DNA of 64,000 nt from Verrucomicrobiota bacterium (GCA_029560585.1 JAKQKQ010000038.1:1-64000), one strand, 5' to 3'; positions 50,499-59,947 are shown, numbered from the stretch's first letter. Numbers and translations are program-made. Notes: generated by a model not told the origin, from the letters alone.

Positions 50499-51710
50499 GA
50501 GCAGGTGCCCCAGTTTCTTTTTCTTTGTCTCCAGGTATCGGCGATTGTGGAGATTGGAGGGGACGCGGATGGGGATCTGCTGGACGATCTCCAGGCCATA
50601 GCCCTCGAGGCCGACCACCTTCTTGGGATTATTGGTGAGGAGGCGGATCTTGCGGACGCCGAGGTCGTGTAGGATCTGGGCGCCGATGCCGTACTCGCGG
50701 AGGTCGGGGGGAAACCCGAGTTTGACGTTGGCCTCGACCGTGTCGAGGCCCTGCTCCTGCAGCCTGTAGGCCCGGACCTTGGCGGGCAGGCCGATGCCGC
50801 GGCCCTCCTGCCGCATGTAGACCAGGACGCCGCTGCCCGCGGACTCGATGATGCGGAGGGCGTCATGGAGCTGATTGCCGCAATCGCAGCGCCTGGAACC
50901 GAAGACATCGCCGGTGAGGCATTCGCTGTGGACGCGGACGATGACGGCGCCCGGCCCGTCCACGGCGCCCTTGACCAGCGCGAGGTGATGCTGGCCATCG
51001 ACGAGCGAGCGATAGAGGTACAGGTCGAACTCGCCAAAATCGGTGGGGAGCGTGACCACCTCCTCGCGCTGGATGAGGCGCTCGTTTTTGCGGCGGTAGT
51101 GGATGAGGTCGCTTATGGTGCAGATGCGCAGGCGGTGCCGCCTGGCGAACGTCTTGAGGGCGGGCAACCGCGCCATGGTGCCGTCGCGGTTCATGATCTC
51201 GCAGATGACGCCGGCGGGGTGGAGGCCGGCGAGGCGGGCGAGATCGACGGCGGCCTCCGTGTGGCCGGCCCGCTGTAGCACGCCCCCGGGCTTGGCCTCG
51301 AGCGGGAAGATATGGCCGGGCTGGACAAGGTCTGGCGCCTTGGACTTTGGGTTGGCGAGAATCCTGACGGCCTTCGCTCGATCGGAGGCGCTGATTCCGG
51401 TGGTGATGCCACGGGCGGCATCGACGGGCGCGGTGAAGTTCGTGCCAAAGGCATCCCGTCGACCGGGGACCATGGGTTTGAGATCGAGGCGGGTGGCGGT
51501 CTCGCCCGTGATCGGGACGCAGATGAGGCCGCGGGCGTGGGTGGCCATGAAGTTTATGCTCCGCGGGCTGGCTTTGTCGGCGGCCATCACGAGGTCGCCC
51601 TCGTTCTCGCGGTCTTCGTCGTCGACGACGATGACCATCCGTCCGGCGCGGATGTCGCGCACGACGAGTTCGATGTCCTTGGTCAGGCGACCGGTGGCCT
51701 CGGTCTTCAC
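50496..51710 (-). CDS. ribBA: Bifunctional DHBP synthase / GTP cyclohydrolase II
   Basis: A 404-residue riboflavin enzyme. The N-terminal half is RibB (IVVDDEDRENEGDLVMAAD, INFMATHARGLICVPI, RAGHTEAAVDLARLAG). The C-terminal half is RibA with the zinc cysteines and active site in HSECLTGDVFGSRRCDCG, then YMRQEGRGIGL and RLLTNNPKKVVGLEGYG. Together they make both early riboflavin precursors. It follows alaS by 4 bp on the same strand, and its TAG stop is supplied by the family-D repeat. I see no FMN riboswitch, as expected for an internal gene. Confidence 0.95.
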   Translation of the reverse strand: MKTEATGRLTKDIELVVRDIRAGRMVIVVDDEDRENEGDLVMAADKASPRSINFMATHARGLICVPITGETATRLDLKPMVPGRRDAFGTNFTAPVDAARGITTGISASDRAKAVRILANPKSKAPDLVQPGHIFPLEAKPGGVLQRAGHTEAAVDLARLAGLHPAGVICEIMNRDGTMARLPALKTFARRHRLRICTISDLIHYRRKNERLIQREEVVTLPTDFGEFDLYLYRSLVDGQHHLALVKGAVDGPGAVIVRVHSECLTGDVFGSRRCDCGNQLHDALRIIESAGSGVLVYMRQEGRGIGLPAKVRAYRLQEQGLDTVEANVKLGFPPDLREYGIGAQILHDLGVRKIRLLTNNPKKVVGLEGYGLEIVQQIPIRVPSNLHNRRYLETKKKKLGHLL

Positions 51711-51714
51711 AGTG

Positions 51715-54501
51715 TCAGCCTATCAGTTCTCGGGCGCGGCGCAACGCGTCGGGGAGTTTGTCGGGCAGGGTGCCGCCACCCTGCGCGAAATCGGGTCGGC
51801 CGCCGCCGCGGCCCCCGACGATGGGGGCGATCTCCGAGATGATCTTTCCGGCCTGGAGCGAGGCGGCCTTGGCCTTGGGGACGGAGGCCACGAGGGCGAC
51901 GCGGTCGGCGGAGACCCCGCCGAGCACGATCGCGCCCTCGAAGCGGGGGCGAATGGCGTCGGCGAGAGCCTGCAGGGTCTTGCCATCGGCGCCGGGGATC
52001 TCGGCGATGATGCTGCCGGTGGCGCCGTGTTCCGAAATAAGGCGGGCGGCGGTTTCGGCGGCGTGACGATGGAGTTCAGCGGCGGCGGACTTCTGGCGTG
52101 CCTTTTCCCATTCGCGGACCTCGTTCTCGAGGCGCTCGAGCTGGTCCTCGCGGGCGGCGAAAGCAGCCCAGGCATCGGCGGGAGGCGCCCCCGCGGGGAG
52201 AGCGAGCAGGGCCGCGACGTCGGCGCGTTTCTTTCGCAACTGCGCGTGGCGTTCCTCCTGGCGCGCCCGCTCGGCGTCCACGTGGTCGATGATGGCGGTG
52301 CCCGCGACGGCCTCGACACGTCGGACACCGGCCGCGATGGCGCCCTCGGAGATGATCTTGAAGAACCCGATGTCGGCGGTGGAACGCGCGTGGGTGCCGC
52401 CGCAGAGTTCTTTGGAATAGCCGCCGATGTCGACGACTCGGACGCGGTCGCCGTATTTTTCGCCAAAGAACTGCAGGATGGAGCGGTCGCCGCGGACATC
52501 GTCATAGGCGCGCTCGTACCACTGGATCGTATCGGTGGCGCCAATTTTTTCGGCGACGAGGCGCCCGATTTCGGCGAGCTCGTCTTTTCCGACGGCCTCC
52601 GGGTGGGAGAAATCGAAGCGCAAACGGTCTGGGCCGACGTACGAACCCTTTTGGCCGACGGTGTCGCCGAGGACTTTGCGGAGTGCCCAGTGGAGGAGGT
52701 GCGTGCCGGAGTGGTGGGCCTCGATCCGGGCGCGGCGGGAGCGGTCCACGGCGATGCGGAGTGGCGCCCCATGGGGCGCGGTGATGGGTTCGGAAAGCTG
52801 GTGCTGGAAGACGCCGGAGGGCGAGCGCTGGGTGTCCTTGATCGCAATCTTGCGGCCGGCGATTTCCGCAAGGCCGGAGTCGCCGACCTGGCCGCCCATT
52901 TCCGCGTAGCAGGGGCTGGCCTCCGTGACGAGCAATCGGTCGCGCGCGACGAGCACGCGGGTGTTGAACTCCAGGTGGTCGTAGCCCTCAAATCGGGTCG
53001 GTGGGGCATCGAGTTTTTCGGTGTCGGCGAGTTCGATGATCTCCTTTTTTTGCGCGGCGCGCGCCCGCTCGCGCTGGTCGGCCATGAGACGATCGAAGCC
53101 GGCGACATCGACGGCGAGGCCCTGCTCACGTGCCATGAGTTCGGTGAGGTCGCGGGGGAAGCCGTAGGTATCGTAGAGCCTGAAGGCGAATTCGCCGGAG
53201 ATCTGGGGGGGCGCCGCGGCGTCGGCTCGCCCCTCGCGGAGCCGTGCGGATTCGGACCGAAACAGTTCGATCCCGCGATCGAGGGTGGTGCCGAAATTCT
53301 CCTCCTCGGCGGCGATGGTCCGTCCGATGGCGGAGGCGCGCGCGCGGATCTCGGGGAAGACGTCGCCGAATTGTGACGCGACATCGGCGACGAGCCGATG
53401 GAGGAAAGGCTCGTGCATGTCGAGGCGGCGGCCGTAGCGCACGGCGCGGCGCAGGATACGGCGCAGGACATAGCCCCGTCCCTCGTTGGAGGGCAGGATA
53501 CCGTCGGCTATGCCGAAGGACAGGGTCCGGATGTGATCGGCGATGACGCGCATGGCCACGTCGATGCGCTCCTGGGGCTGATCGCCCGGGGAGCCGGGTT
53601 TCGGCAGGGTCGAGGTGTATCGCTTGCCGCAGAGGTTTTCGACGCGCGCGATCAGGGGGCGAAAGACATCGGTCTCGTAGTTGGAGATGCGGGCGCTGGT
53701 GAAATCGGCGAACCGCCGGGTGCCTTGGACGATGGAGCAGACGCGCTCGAAGCCCATCCCGGTATCGACATGTCTTGCGGGCAGGGGGGCGAAGGTCCCG
53801 TCGGGTGCGGCGTTGAACTGGATGAAAACGAGGTTCCAGATCTCGATGCAGCGGGGGTCGCCGGCGTTGACCAGCTTGCCGTGCGTGGCGCCATCGGGCG
53901 TGAGATCCACGTGCACCTCGGAGCAGGGGCCGCAGGGGCCGGTGTCGCCCATCATCCAGAAGTTGTCTTTCTTGTTGCCCCGGACGACGTGGATCTTGGG
54001 GTCCAGTCCGGCGCGGGAGAAGAGGGGCGCCCAGCCATCGTGGGCATCTTGATCGAAGGCGGCTGGATCGCCGGGGCCGGGCGCGTAGACGGTGGCGTAC
54101 AGGCGGTCGGGAGGGAAGCTCCAGCGATCGACGAGCAACTCCCAGGCCCAGGCGATGGCCTCCTGCTTGAAATAGTCACCGAAGGACCAGTTGCCGAGCA
54201 TCTCGAAGAACGTCTGGTGGTAGGTGTCGAGGCCGACGTCCTCAAGGTCGTTGTGTTTGCCGCCCGCGCGGATGCATTTTTGCGTGTCGGCGGCGCGCGT
54301 GGGGAGGCCGGGGATAACGCCGGGCCAGCGATCCACGTCGGGCCTGTGTTCTCCGAGGAAAATGGGGACGAACTGGTTCATCCCCGCGTTGGTGAAGAGC
54401 AGGTTGGGAGCATCCGGCATGAGGCTGGAAGAGGGCACGATCGTGTGCCCCTTGCCCCGGAAAAAATCGAGGAAACCCTGGCGCGTCTCGGGACCGGTCA
54501 T
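51715..54501 (-). CDS. alaS: Alanyl-tRNA synthetase
   Basis: A 928-residue class II synthetase. The catalytic core begins MTGPETRQGFLDFFRGKGH and contains LLFTNAGMNQFVPIFLG and DLEDVGLDTYHQTFFEMLGN. The editing domain has SGTHLLHWALRK and the zinc ligands in LCGGTHARSTADIGFF. The C-terminal C-Ala region ends near GGRGGGRPDFAQGGG. ATG 54501 matches the family start; the longer in-frame extension runs through repeat DNA. It is followed by ribBA, and the 308 bp upstream to recA carry a hairpin cluster. Confidence 0.96.
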   Translation of the reverse strand: MTGPETRQGFLDFFRGKGHTIVPSSSLMPDAPNLLFTNAGMNQFVPIFLGEHRPDVDRWPGVIPGLPTRAADTQKCIRAGGKHNDLEDVGLDTYHQTFFEMLGNWSFGDYFKQEAIAWAWELLVDRWSFPPDRLYATVYAPGPGDPAAFDQDAHDGWAPLFSRAGLDPKIHVVRGNKKDNFWMMGDTGPCGPCSEVHVDLTPDGATHGKLVNAGDPRCIEIWNLVFIQFNAAPDGTFAPLPARHVDTGMGFERVCSIVQGTRRFADFTSARISNYETDVFRPLIARVENLCGKRYTSTLPKPGSPGDQPQERIDVAMRVIADHIRTLSFGIADGILPSNEGRGYVLRRILRRAVRYGRRLDMHEPFLHRLVADVASQFGDVFPEIRARASAIGRTIAAEEENFGTTLDRGIELFRSESARLREGRADAAAPPQISGEFAFRLYDTYGFPRDLTELMAREQGLAVDVAGFDRLMADQRERARAAQKKEIIELADTEKLDAPPTRFEGYDHLEFNTRVLVARDRLLVTEASPCYAEMGGQVGDSGLAEIAGRKIAIKDTQRSPSGVFQHQLSEPITAPHGAPLRIAVDRSRRARIEAHHSGTHLLHWALRKVLGDTVGQKGSYVGPDRLRFDFSHPEAVGKDELAEIGRLVAEKIGATDTIQWYERAYDDVRGDRSILQFFGEKYGDRVRVVDIGGYSKELCGGTHARSTADIGFFKIISEGAIAAGVRRVEAVAGTAIIDHVDAERARQEERHAQLRKKRADVAALLALPAGAPPADAWAAFAAREDQLERLENEVREWEKARQKSAAAELHRHAAETAARLISEHGATGSIIAEIPGADGKTLQALADAIRPRFEGAIVLGGVSADRVALVASVPKAKAASLQAGKIISEIAPIVGGRGGGRPDFAQGGGTLPDKLPDALRRARELIG

Positions 54502-54587
54502 AAAGCCGCGAAGGTTAGCCGCAGCGATGGCGGCGGGCAATAGCCAAGAGGGGGATAGCTCGAAAATAGGGCGTAACGACCGAGTAG

Positions 54588-54667
54588 CGAAGGGCTTGCG
54601 CCCTTCGGCGAGGGACATGGGCAAGATGCCCATGCCACGGTTCCGTGGCACGGGCGTCCCACCCGTG
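54588..54667. repeat. Cluster of four consecutive hairpins between recA and alaS
   Basis: CGAAGGGCTTGCGCCCTTCG (54588-54607), CATGGGCAAGATGCCCATG (54616-54634), CCACGGTTCCGTGG (54635-54648) and CACGGGCGTCCCACCCGTG (54649-54667) follow one another. The gap 54502-54809 contains no gene. The cluster may act as a transcription attenuator or be an assembly of REP-like repeats. Confidence 0.65.
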
Positions 54668-54809
54668 GCGCTGGCTGAGCGAACGCCGAAGCCGGAATGT
54701 TGGTAAAATCGCCTCTGGCGATCGGCTTCGCTACGATTTTCCGTCCCGGTGGTGCCCCTCCCGGCGGAATCGGGCCACACACGCCATCAGGGGATTTTTC
54801 AATGGGCCA

Positions 54810-55889
54810 TCAGCTGTCGCTCTCGGCGCCCGCCGGTGGCTCGGCGACGGCGGCGGCACCCGAGAGTTTTTCCCGGATGAGCCCTTCGATTTTCTCCCGC
54901 AGCTCGGGGTTGTGCCTGAGTTCCTCGCGGGCGGCATCGCGGCCCTGGGCGAGCTGGTTCCCGTCGAAGAAAAGCCACGCGCCGCGCTTCTCGATGACGC
55001 CATGGTCGATGCCCATGTCGATGACGGAGCCCTCGCGGGAGATGCCCTCGTTGTAGAGGATGTCGAACTCGGCCTCCGCGAATGGGGGTGCCACCTTGTT
55101 CTTGACGACCTTGACCTTGGTGCGGTTGCCGACGAAGTGGCCGTCGCCCCCCTTGATGCCGGCGATGCGGCGGATATCCACCCGCATGGAGGAGTAGAAC
55201 TTGAGGGCCTTGCCTCCGGTGGTGGTCTCCGGGTTGCCGAACATGACCCCGATCTTCTCGCGGATCTGGTTGGTGAAGATGCAGACGGTCTTGGCCTTGG
55301 CGATGACGGAGGTGAGCTTGCGCATGGCCTGGCTCATGAGGCGCGCCTGGAGGCCCATCTGAGGATCGCCCATGTTCCCCTCGAGTTCGGCGCGGGGCAC
55401 GAGGGCGGCGACGGAGTCGATGACGATGACGTCGAGGGCGTTGGATTTGAGCAGTGTCTCGGCGATGGTGAGGGCCTCTTCGCCAGAGGAGGGCTGGGAG
55501 ATGAGGAGTTCCTCGACCTTGACGCCGAGGCGGCGGGCGTAGTTGACGTCGAGCGCATGTTCGGCATCGATGAAGGCGGCGATGCCGCCGGCCTTCTGGG
55601 CCTGGGCGATGGCGGTCAGCGTCAGGGTGGTTTTGCCGGAGGATTCCGGGCCAAAGATCTCGACGATGCGGCCGCGGGGGAATCCGCCGCAGCCCAAGGC
55701 ATGGTCGATGGCGAGGCAGCCTGTTGGGATGACATCGACTTTGAGCCTGGCGTCCTCGTCGCCGAGGACCATGATGGCGCCCTCGCCGAATTCTCTGGCG
55801 ATGGTCTGGATGGCGAGCTCGAGGTTCTTGTCCTTTGCCGCCAGCACCCGGTTTTCCGTTTTTTCTTTACCCTTTGCCGCCTTAGCCAT
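54810..55889 (-). CDS. recA: Recombinase RecA
   Basis: A 359-residue recombinase: Walker [10 protein letters not shown] (from residue 80), [16 protein letters not shown] (Walker B), LMSQAMRKL and [19 protein letters not shown] (the L2 DNA-binding region). The tail is Ala/Glu-rich. It catalyses strand exchange and drives the SOS response. AAGGAG precedes ATG 55889. It follows cinA by 70 bp on the same strand, an arrangement known from other bacteria. Confidence 0.97.
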   Translation of the reverse strand: MAKAAKGKEKTENRVLAAKDKNLELAIQTIAREFGEGAIMVLGDEDARLKVDVIPTGCLAIDHALGCGGFPRGRIVEIFGPESSGKTTLTLTAIAQAQKAGGIAAFIDAEHALDVNYARRLGVKVEELLISQPSSGEEALTIAETLLKSNALDVIVIDSVAALVPRAELEGNMGDPQMGLQARLMSQAMRKLTSVIAKAKTVCIFTNQIREKIGVMFGNPETTTGGKALKFYSSMRVDIRRIAGIKGGDGHFVGNRTKVKVVKNKVAPPFAEAEFDILYNEGISREGSVIDMGIDHGVIEKRGAWLFFDGNQLAQGRDAAREELRHNPELREKIEGLIREKLSGAAAVAEPPAGAESDS

Positions 55890-55913
55890 GGTCGTCTCCT
55901 TTTTGGATGGTCA

Positions 55914-55963
55914 GCGGGAACGTCCCGCGGAAATTGCTATACACTATACATCCATATAATCAA
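55914..55963 (-). promoter_or_regulatory. recA promoter region with a palindromic box
   Basis: On the minus strand TTGATT (55963-55958), 16 bp, TATAGC (55941-55936), in an AT-rich island. The -35 overlaps the cinA stop. Between the -10 and the gene lies the perfect inverted repeat GCGGGAACGTCCCGC (55914-55928), well placed as an operator over the start of transcription. It does not match the TGTTC-N4-GAACA box I recall for Verrucomicrobia LexA. Confidence 0.4.
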
Positions 55964-57216
55964 CAGGACTTTTCCTTGATCCCGGGAGGGAGGATGAGGC
56001 GGCGGCGGAGGATGTCGAGCGCGGCCTGGGCCGCGGCGTCTTTGAAAGCGGGGCGATCGGGCGGGAACATGTGGCGTTTGACGCTGGCGTCGCGCATGGA
56101 GCGATGGGCGATGAAGCAGAGCCCGGCGGGTTTTTCGGGGGTGCCTGGGTCTGGGCCGGCGACGCCGGTCAGGGCGATCGCGTGATCGGCGCCGGTGCGC
56201 TCGAAACATCCGGCGGCCATGGCGGCGGCGACCTCCTTGCTGACGGCGCCATGTCGCGCGATGAGTTCGGCCGGCACCCCGAGCTGGCGGGTCTTCTCTT
56301 GGTTGGAATAGACGATGGTGGCGCCGAGAAATATGGCGGAGGCACCGGGGACGCTGGTTATCTTGTCGGCGACGTGGCCTCCGGTGCAGGATTCGGCGGT
56401 GGCGAGGTGTGCCCCGGCCGCGGTGGCGAGGCGGACCACGATGTCTTCGAGGTTCTCGTCTCCGGTGGCGTATACGGCATCGCCGAGGTCCGCGGCGGCG
56501 AAAGCGGCGGCCCGTTGGATGGTATCGGCACTGGCGCCGATGAGGCGGAGGTCCACCTCGCCGGGGCGGGCGCAATAGCCGATCTCGACTTCGGGAAAGC
56601 GGGCGCGCAGCGGTGCCTCGACGCGTTCTTGGAGGTGGGATTCGGGGATGCCGATGGTTCGGAGGATGCGGACGGCGATGGGCGGGCCGCCCATCGCCTT
56701 CAGGCGCGGGAGAACGAGGGCCTCGAACATGGGGATGAGTTCGCGGGGTGGGCCAGGGAGCAGGAATACGTGGCGCGATGGGCCCGTGCCGCGGGAGTCT
56801 TGGAGGTACAGACCGGGCGCGGTGCCGTGGTCGTTTGTCAGGACTTCCGCCCCGGCGGGGACCATGGCCTGGGCCCTGACGGATTCTGGTGGCGTGAGGC
56901 CGCGGCGCGCGAAACGTTCCTGGATCCGCTCGAAGATGGCGGGGTCGTAGTGGAGTTTGCGCTCGAGGAGGCCTGCCGCGATGTCGCGCGTGACGTCGTC
57001 GGATGTGGGGCCGAGGCCGCCGGTGACGATGATGACATGGGCGCGGGCGAGCGCTTCGGCGAGGGCGATCTGGATCTCGGGTCCGTCCGGGACGGTGGTT
57101 TGGCGCGAGATGCGGAGGCCACATTCCACCAGTCGGCGGCCGAGGTATCTGGCATGCGTGTTGAGGGTTTGGCCGAGGAGCAATTCGGAGCCGGTGTTGA
57201 GGAGTTCGACGATCAT
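55960..57216 (-). CDS. cinA: CinA-family protein (competence/damage-inducible; NMN amidohydrolase domain)
   Basis: A 418-residue two-domain protein. The N-terminal MoCF-like domain has ELLNTGSELLLGQTLNTHA and IIVTGGLGPTSDDVT and is linked to ADP-ribose/CoA pyrophosphatase activity. The C-terminal PncC domain has LATAESCTGGHVADKIT and ALTGVAGPDPGTPEKPAG, the nicotinamide-mononucleotide deamidase signature. It belongs to NAD recycling despite its competence-linked name. It lies directly upstream of recA, as in several other phyla. Confidence 0.94.
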   Translation of the reverse strand: MIVELLNTGSELLLGQTLNTHARYLGRRLVECGLRISRQTTVPDGPEIQIALAEALARAHVIIVTGGLGPTSDDVTRDIAAGLLERKLHYDPAIFERIQERFARRGLTPPESVRAQAMVPAGAEVLTNDHGTAPGLYLQDSRGTGPSRHVFLLPGPPRELIPMFEALVLPRLKAMGGPPIAVRILRTIGIPESHLQERVEAPLRARFPEVEIGYCARPGEVDLRLIGASADTIQRAAAFAAADLGDAVYATGDENLEDIVVRLATAAGAHLATAESCTGGHVADKITSVPGASAIFLGATIVYSNQEKTRQLGVPAELIARHGAVSKEVAAAMAAGCFERTGADHAIALTGVAGPDPGTPEKPAGLCFIAHRSMRDASVKRHMFPPDRPAFKDAAAQAALDILRRRLILPPGIKEKSC

Positions 57217-57333
57217 GTCAGGGGGAGACTTTTAACTTGTGTCTGGCCGGAGACAATTGTGAATGCACCGGTCGTCCGATGGGCCTTGACCGGGGGCCGC
57301 GGGTTGGCTTGAGTGCTGGTGACGGAGGTTGCC

Positions 57334-58338
57334 ATGGACGATTCACCGAGCTGGTATTTAGCGGAGGGGGGCAAGACGCTGGGGCCGTTCACCAAGGCCC
57401 AGGTTGTCGAACAACTCCAATCCGGGAAGGCGAACAAGAACACGGTTGCCTTCCGGCATGGTTCGACGCCGCAGTGGATGGCGCTGGGCCAGATTGGCGA
57501 ATTTGCGACGGCCGTCAGCGCGACCGCGAGGGTGCCCGACATCCCGAAGCCGGTTCCGCCCCCGGCGCCCCTGCCATCTGCCGTGGCGCCGCTGGCGCCC
57601 GTCGTGTCTCTGGCGCCGGCCCCGGTTGTCACCGCCCCCGTGGTCTCGGCCCAGGTGTCATCCGCCCCAGTGACATCCACGCCTGCGCCGCAGGGTGGGG
57701 CGAAGGCGCCAGCTGCCTTTCTGGAGTATCACATCATCGGCGGCGAGTCCCAGTGCCTTGAGGTTGAACTTGAGCCCGGGGCATCCGTTTTGGGCGAGCC
57801 GTCGATGATGGTATGCTGCGATGGCGATGCGAGCATAGAGAACATCGACGCCTCTTTCCTGCCCTCGTTTTGCAACCGGCGCCCATCGGGCAGAGTCAAA
57901 TTGGTTTTCGGGGGCCTGGTGACGGGCGCGATCGCAGTCGTCGACGCGCGGGCCAGCGCGGGCGCCCTCTGGTGTCGGCTTGACGCGCTGCTGTGTTGTG
58001 AGACCGGGCTTTCGGCCACCGGCGGCCTCAAGACGATCCCGGGATCGGCCCACGGTGAGGGGGTCGTGCTGCATCGCGTGGAGGGTTCCGGACTCTGTTT
58101 TCTTCAGGCGGGCGGGCGGGTCATGCGCCGACGGTTGGTGGCGGGCGAGTCGCTTCGTGTCGATTCGGCGTGCCTGCTGGCGTGCGAGGCGTGCCTGGAG
58201 ATCGACATCCAGCATTCGGGAGAAGGCCCGCGGTTGGCTTTGCTGAAGGGTCCTGGGGTTGTCTGGCTGCAGACGCACTCGCCCTCCCACCTGGTGTCGC
58301 GGATCCGGGCGGCGCTCCGGCCTTCGCCGGGTCAGTAG
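57334..58338 (+). CDS. GYF_2 domain - Pro-rich linker - AIM24-like domain protein
   Basis: A 334-residue protein. Residues ~4-60 form a GYF_2 domain (SWYLAEGGKTLGPFTKAQVV, QWMALGQI). A Pro/Val/Ala linker of about 65 residues leads to an AIM24/TIGR00266-type beta domain from about residue 128 (LEYHIIGGESQCLEVELEPG, SVLGEPSMMVCCDGD, VVLHRVEGSGLCFLQAGG). GYF_2 domains bind proline-rich or membrane partners; AIM24-like domains are beta-sandwiches of unclear function. There is no signal peptide. GGAGG precedes ATG 57334. It is convergent with nagZ, 73 bp away. Confidence 0.75.
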   Translation: MDDSPSWYLAEGGKTLGPFTKAQVVEQLQSGKANKNTVAFRHGSTPQWMALGQIGEFATAVSATARVPDIPKPVPPPAPLPSAVAPLAPVVSLAPAPVVTAPVVSAQVSSAPVTSTPAPQGGAKAPAAFLEYHIIGGESQCLEVELEPGASVLGEPSMMVCCDGDASIENIDASFLPSFCNRRPSGRVKLVFGGLVTGAIAVVDARASAGALWCRLDALLCCETGLSATGGLKTIPGSAHGEGVVLHRVEGSGLCFLQAGGRVMRRRLVAGESLRVDSACLLACEACLEIDIQHSGEGPRLALLKGPGVVWLQTHSPSHLVSRIRAALRPSPGQ

Positions 58339-58411
58339 GGGGGCTGGGCAGCGGTCTGGGGGTCTCTGCCGTGCACGCCGTGCGGCGGATTTGCCGCGAT
58401 TTCTTCTTGGG

Positions 58412-59455
58412 TCACCGCCGGTTGACTGTTTCCCGGAGTTCCCGAATCCCCTCGTTGATCTCCCGGAATTCCGCGTCGTTCCAAGGCGGGGCGGGCGGCA
58501 GGGCGCGCTTGAAGTTTGAGATTCGGGAGAGCGAAGCCTCGAGCGCGGCGGGGGGCATCTTTGCGAGGGTGCGGGAGGCGATGTCCACGCACTCCGTCTG
58601 GTGGCAGAACAGGAGCAGGTCATTGCCCGCGGCGATGGCCATCCGGACGGTGTCGGCCGGCCCATGTCGCTTGGCGATCGCCCCCATCTCCAGATCGTCC
58701 GTGATGACGAGGCCGGGGAAACCGAGTGTTTGTCGCAGGAGTCCCGAGATGATCGTGGGCGAGAACGATGAGGGGCGGGGTTCGGGGTCGAGGGCCGGAT
58801 AGTGGGCGTGACCCACCATCACGGCGGCGGCCTCGGCGGCCAGGGCGCGGAAGGGGGCGAGTTCCGCAGACTCCAATTCCGCGGGGGTCCTCGCGACGAC
58901 GGGGAATTCGCGATGGGGATCGGCGCGGCACAGGGAGTATCCCGGGAAGTGTTTTATGGTTGCGGCGACGCCCCCCGCCTGCAAGGCGCGGAGGAACATT
59001 CCGGCATTGCGGGCGACCTCCGATGGCGTGGTCCCGTAGCAGCGTTCCGGCAACGAGTTGTCGGCGGCGGGGTCGAGCAAGATGTCGACGACGGGGGCGA
59101 GGTCCAGGTTGAATCCGAAGAGACGCAGGAGGCGGGCGGTGAGCGCGCCATGGGCGGCGATGAGGGCGGGATCGCCGGTCCGGCGCAATTCGTCGGCGCT
59201 TGGGGGACATTCTGCGATGTTGTTCAGCCGGGATACCCGGCCCCCCTCCTGGTCGATGGTGATGATCGGGGGGATATCGCAGAGGGAGCGAAGTTCATCT
59301 GTCAGGTGGCGAAGCTGGGCGGGTGTCTCGATGTTGCGGCCAAAGAGAATGAAGCCCCCGGGTTGGGTGGCACGGATGAACGAGCGCAGCCCAGGATCGG
59401 GCTCGGGCCCCGGGAGGCCCATCGTCAGCAGCTGTCCGACGGAACGGGTGGTCAT
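58412..59455 (-). CDS. nagZ: Beta-N-acetylhexosaminidase NagZ (GH3)
   Basis: A 347-residue GH3 enzyme: GGFILFGRNIETPAQL, IITIDQEGGRVSRLNN, ATIKHFPGYSLCRADPH (KHFPG plus catalytic histidine) and LVITDDLEMGAIAKR with the nucleophile aspartate. Single-domain length fits NagZ, which removes GlcNAc from anhydromuropeptides during wall recycling. There is no signal peptide, in keeping with a cytoplasmic role. ATG 59455 matches the family start. Divergent from the small RelE-like gene. Confidence 0.9.
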   Translation of the reverse strand: MTTRSVGQLLTMGLPGPEPDPGLRSFIRATQPGGFILFGRNIETPAQLRHLTDELRSLCDIPPIITIDQEGGRVSRLNNIAECPPSADELRRTGDPALIAAHGALTARLLRLFGFNLDLAPVVDILLDPAADNSLPERCYGTTPSEVARNAGMFLRALQAGGVAATIKHFPGYSLCRADPHREFPVVARTPAELESAELAPFRALAAEAAAVMVGHAHYPALDPEPRPSSFSPTIISGLLRQTLGFPGLVITDDLEMGAIAKRHGPADTVRMAIAAGNDLLLFCHQTECVDIASRTLAKMPPAALEASLSRISNFKRALPPAPPWNDAEFREINEGIRELRETVNRR

Positions 59456-59560
59456 GTCGAGCGTGGAGGTTGATGCGGGCGGTGGCGGCCTGTCAAGTGG
59501 CAGGACAGCGGGATTCTCTGGCGACGGAGTCTCTTGTGTCCCGCGAACGATCAGGGTAGG

Positions 59561-59947
59561 ATGGATGAAATTGGAGAAACCGTGTTCCAGATAATTTTCA
59601 GCGATTTGAGCGCCGCGGAGATGGCACGTCTGCCCAAGGCACTGCAGCTCGAGATCATGAGCGAGTTTCAGGTGATGCCCGAGGACTTGAATGCGGGATC
59701 CTCGGGGGAGAAATTTGGGGTCTTGCGGCGCGGGAGCGAGACGTTCCACCGGTTCAGGACGCGCGACTATAGGATCTATTTCCAGAAGACCAATGTGGGG
59801 GTGGTCGTGCGACGGGTGCTGCACCGGAACACGCTTCAAGACTTTCTCTTCCGGGCGAATCTGCCTGTGGGCGAGGATGAGGCGCTACAGGGCAACGCCG
59901 CATTTTGGCGGCTGATCGACGAGGGGGGTGGGCCCAAGAATATTTAA
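59561..59947 (+). CDS. RelE/ParE-superfamily-like protein without a visible antitoxin
   Basis: A 128-residue protein. FQIIFSDLSAAEMARLPKAL and then FGVLRRGSETFHRFRTRDYR, IYFQKTNVGVVVRRVLHRNT and LQDFLFR follow the helix-hairpin then beta-sheet order of RelE/ParE toxins, including the late arginine/histidine cluster. No antitoxin-like gene adjoins it: upstream is divergent nagZ, downstream a membrane peptide gene. It may be a solitary toxin homologue with another role. AGGGTAGG precedes ATG 59561. Confidence 0.68.
   Translation: MDEIGETVFQIIFSDLSAAEMARLPKALQLEIMSEFQVMPEDLNAGSSGEKFGVLRRGSETFHRFRTRDYRIYFQKTNVGVVVRRVLHRNTLQDFLFRANLPVGEDEALQGNAAFWRLIDEGGGPKNI

Noticed and set aside
51711-51714. 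FMN riboswitch for ribBA
   Set aside because: Only 4 bp separate ribBA from alaS; there is no room and no RFN-like sequence.
51103-53376. Long open frame opposite alaS/ribBA (about 757 codons)
   Set aside because: It is a shadow frame created by high GC: it runs antisense to two certain genes, shows no domain motif and is Gly/Ala/Arg/Asp-biased. The same applies to long frames opposite argG (14516-15988), the fusion gene (43610-45103), alaS (53398-54543), cinA (56071-57312) and the FAD oxidoreductase (23134-25065).
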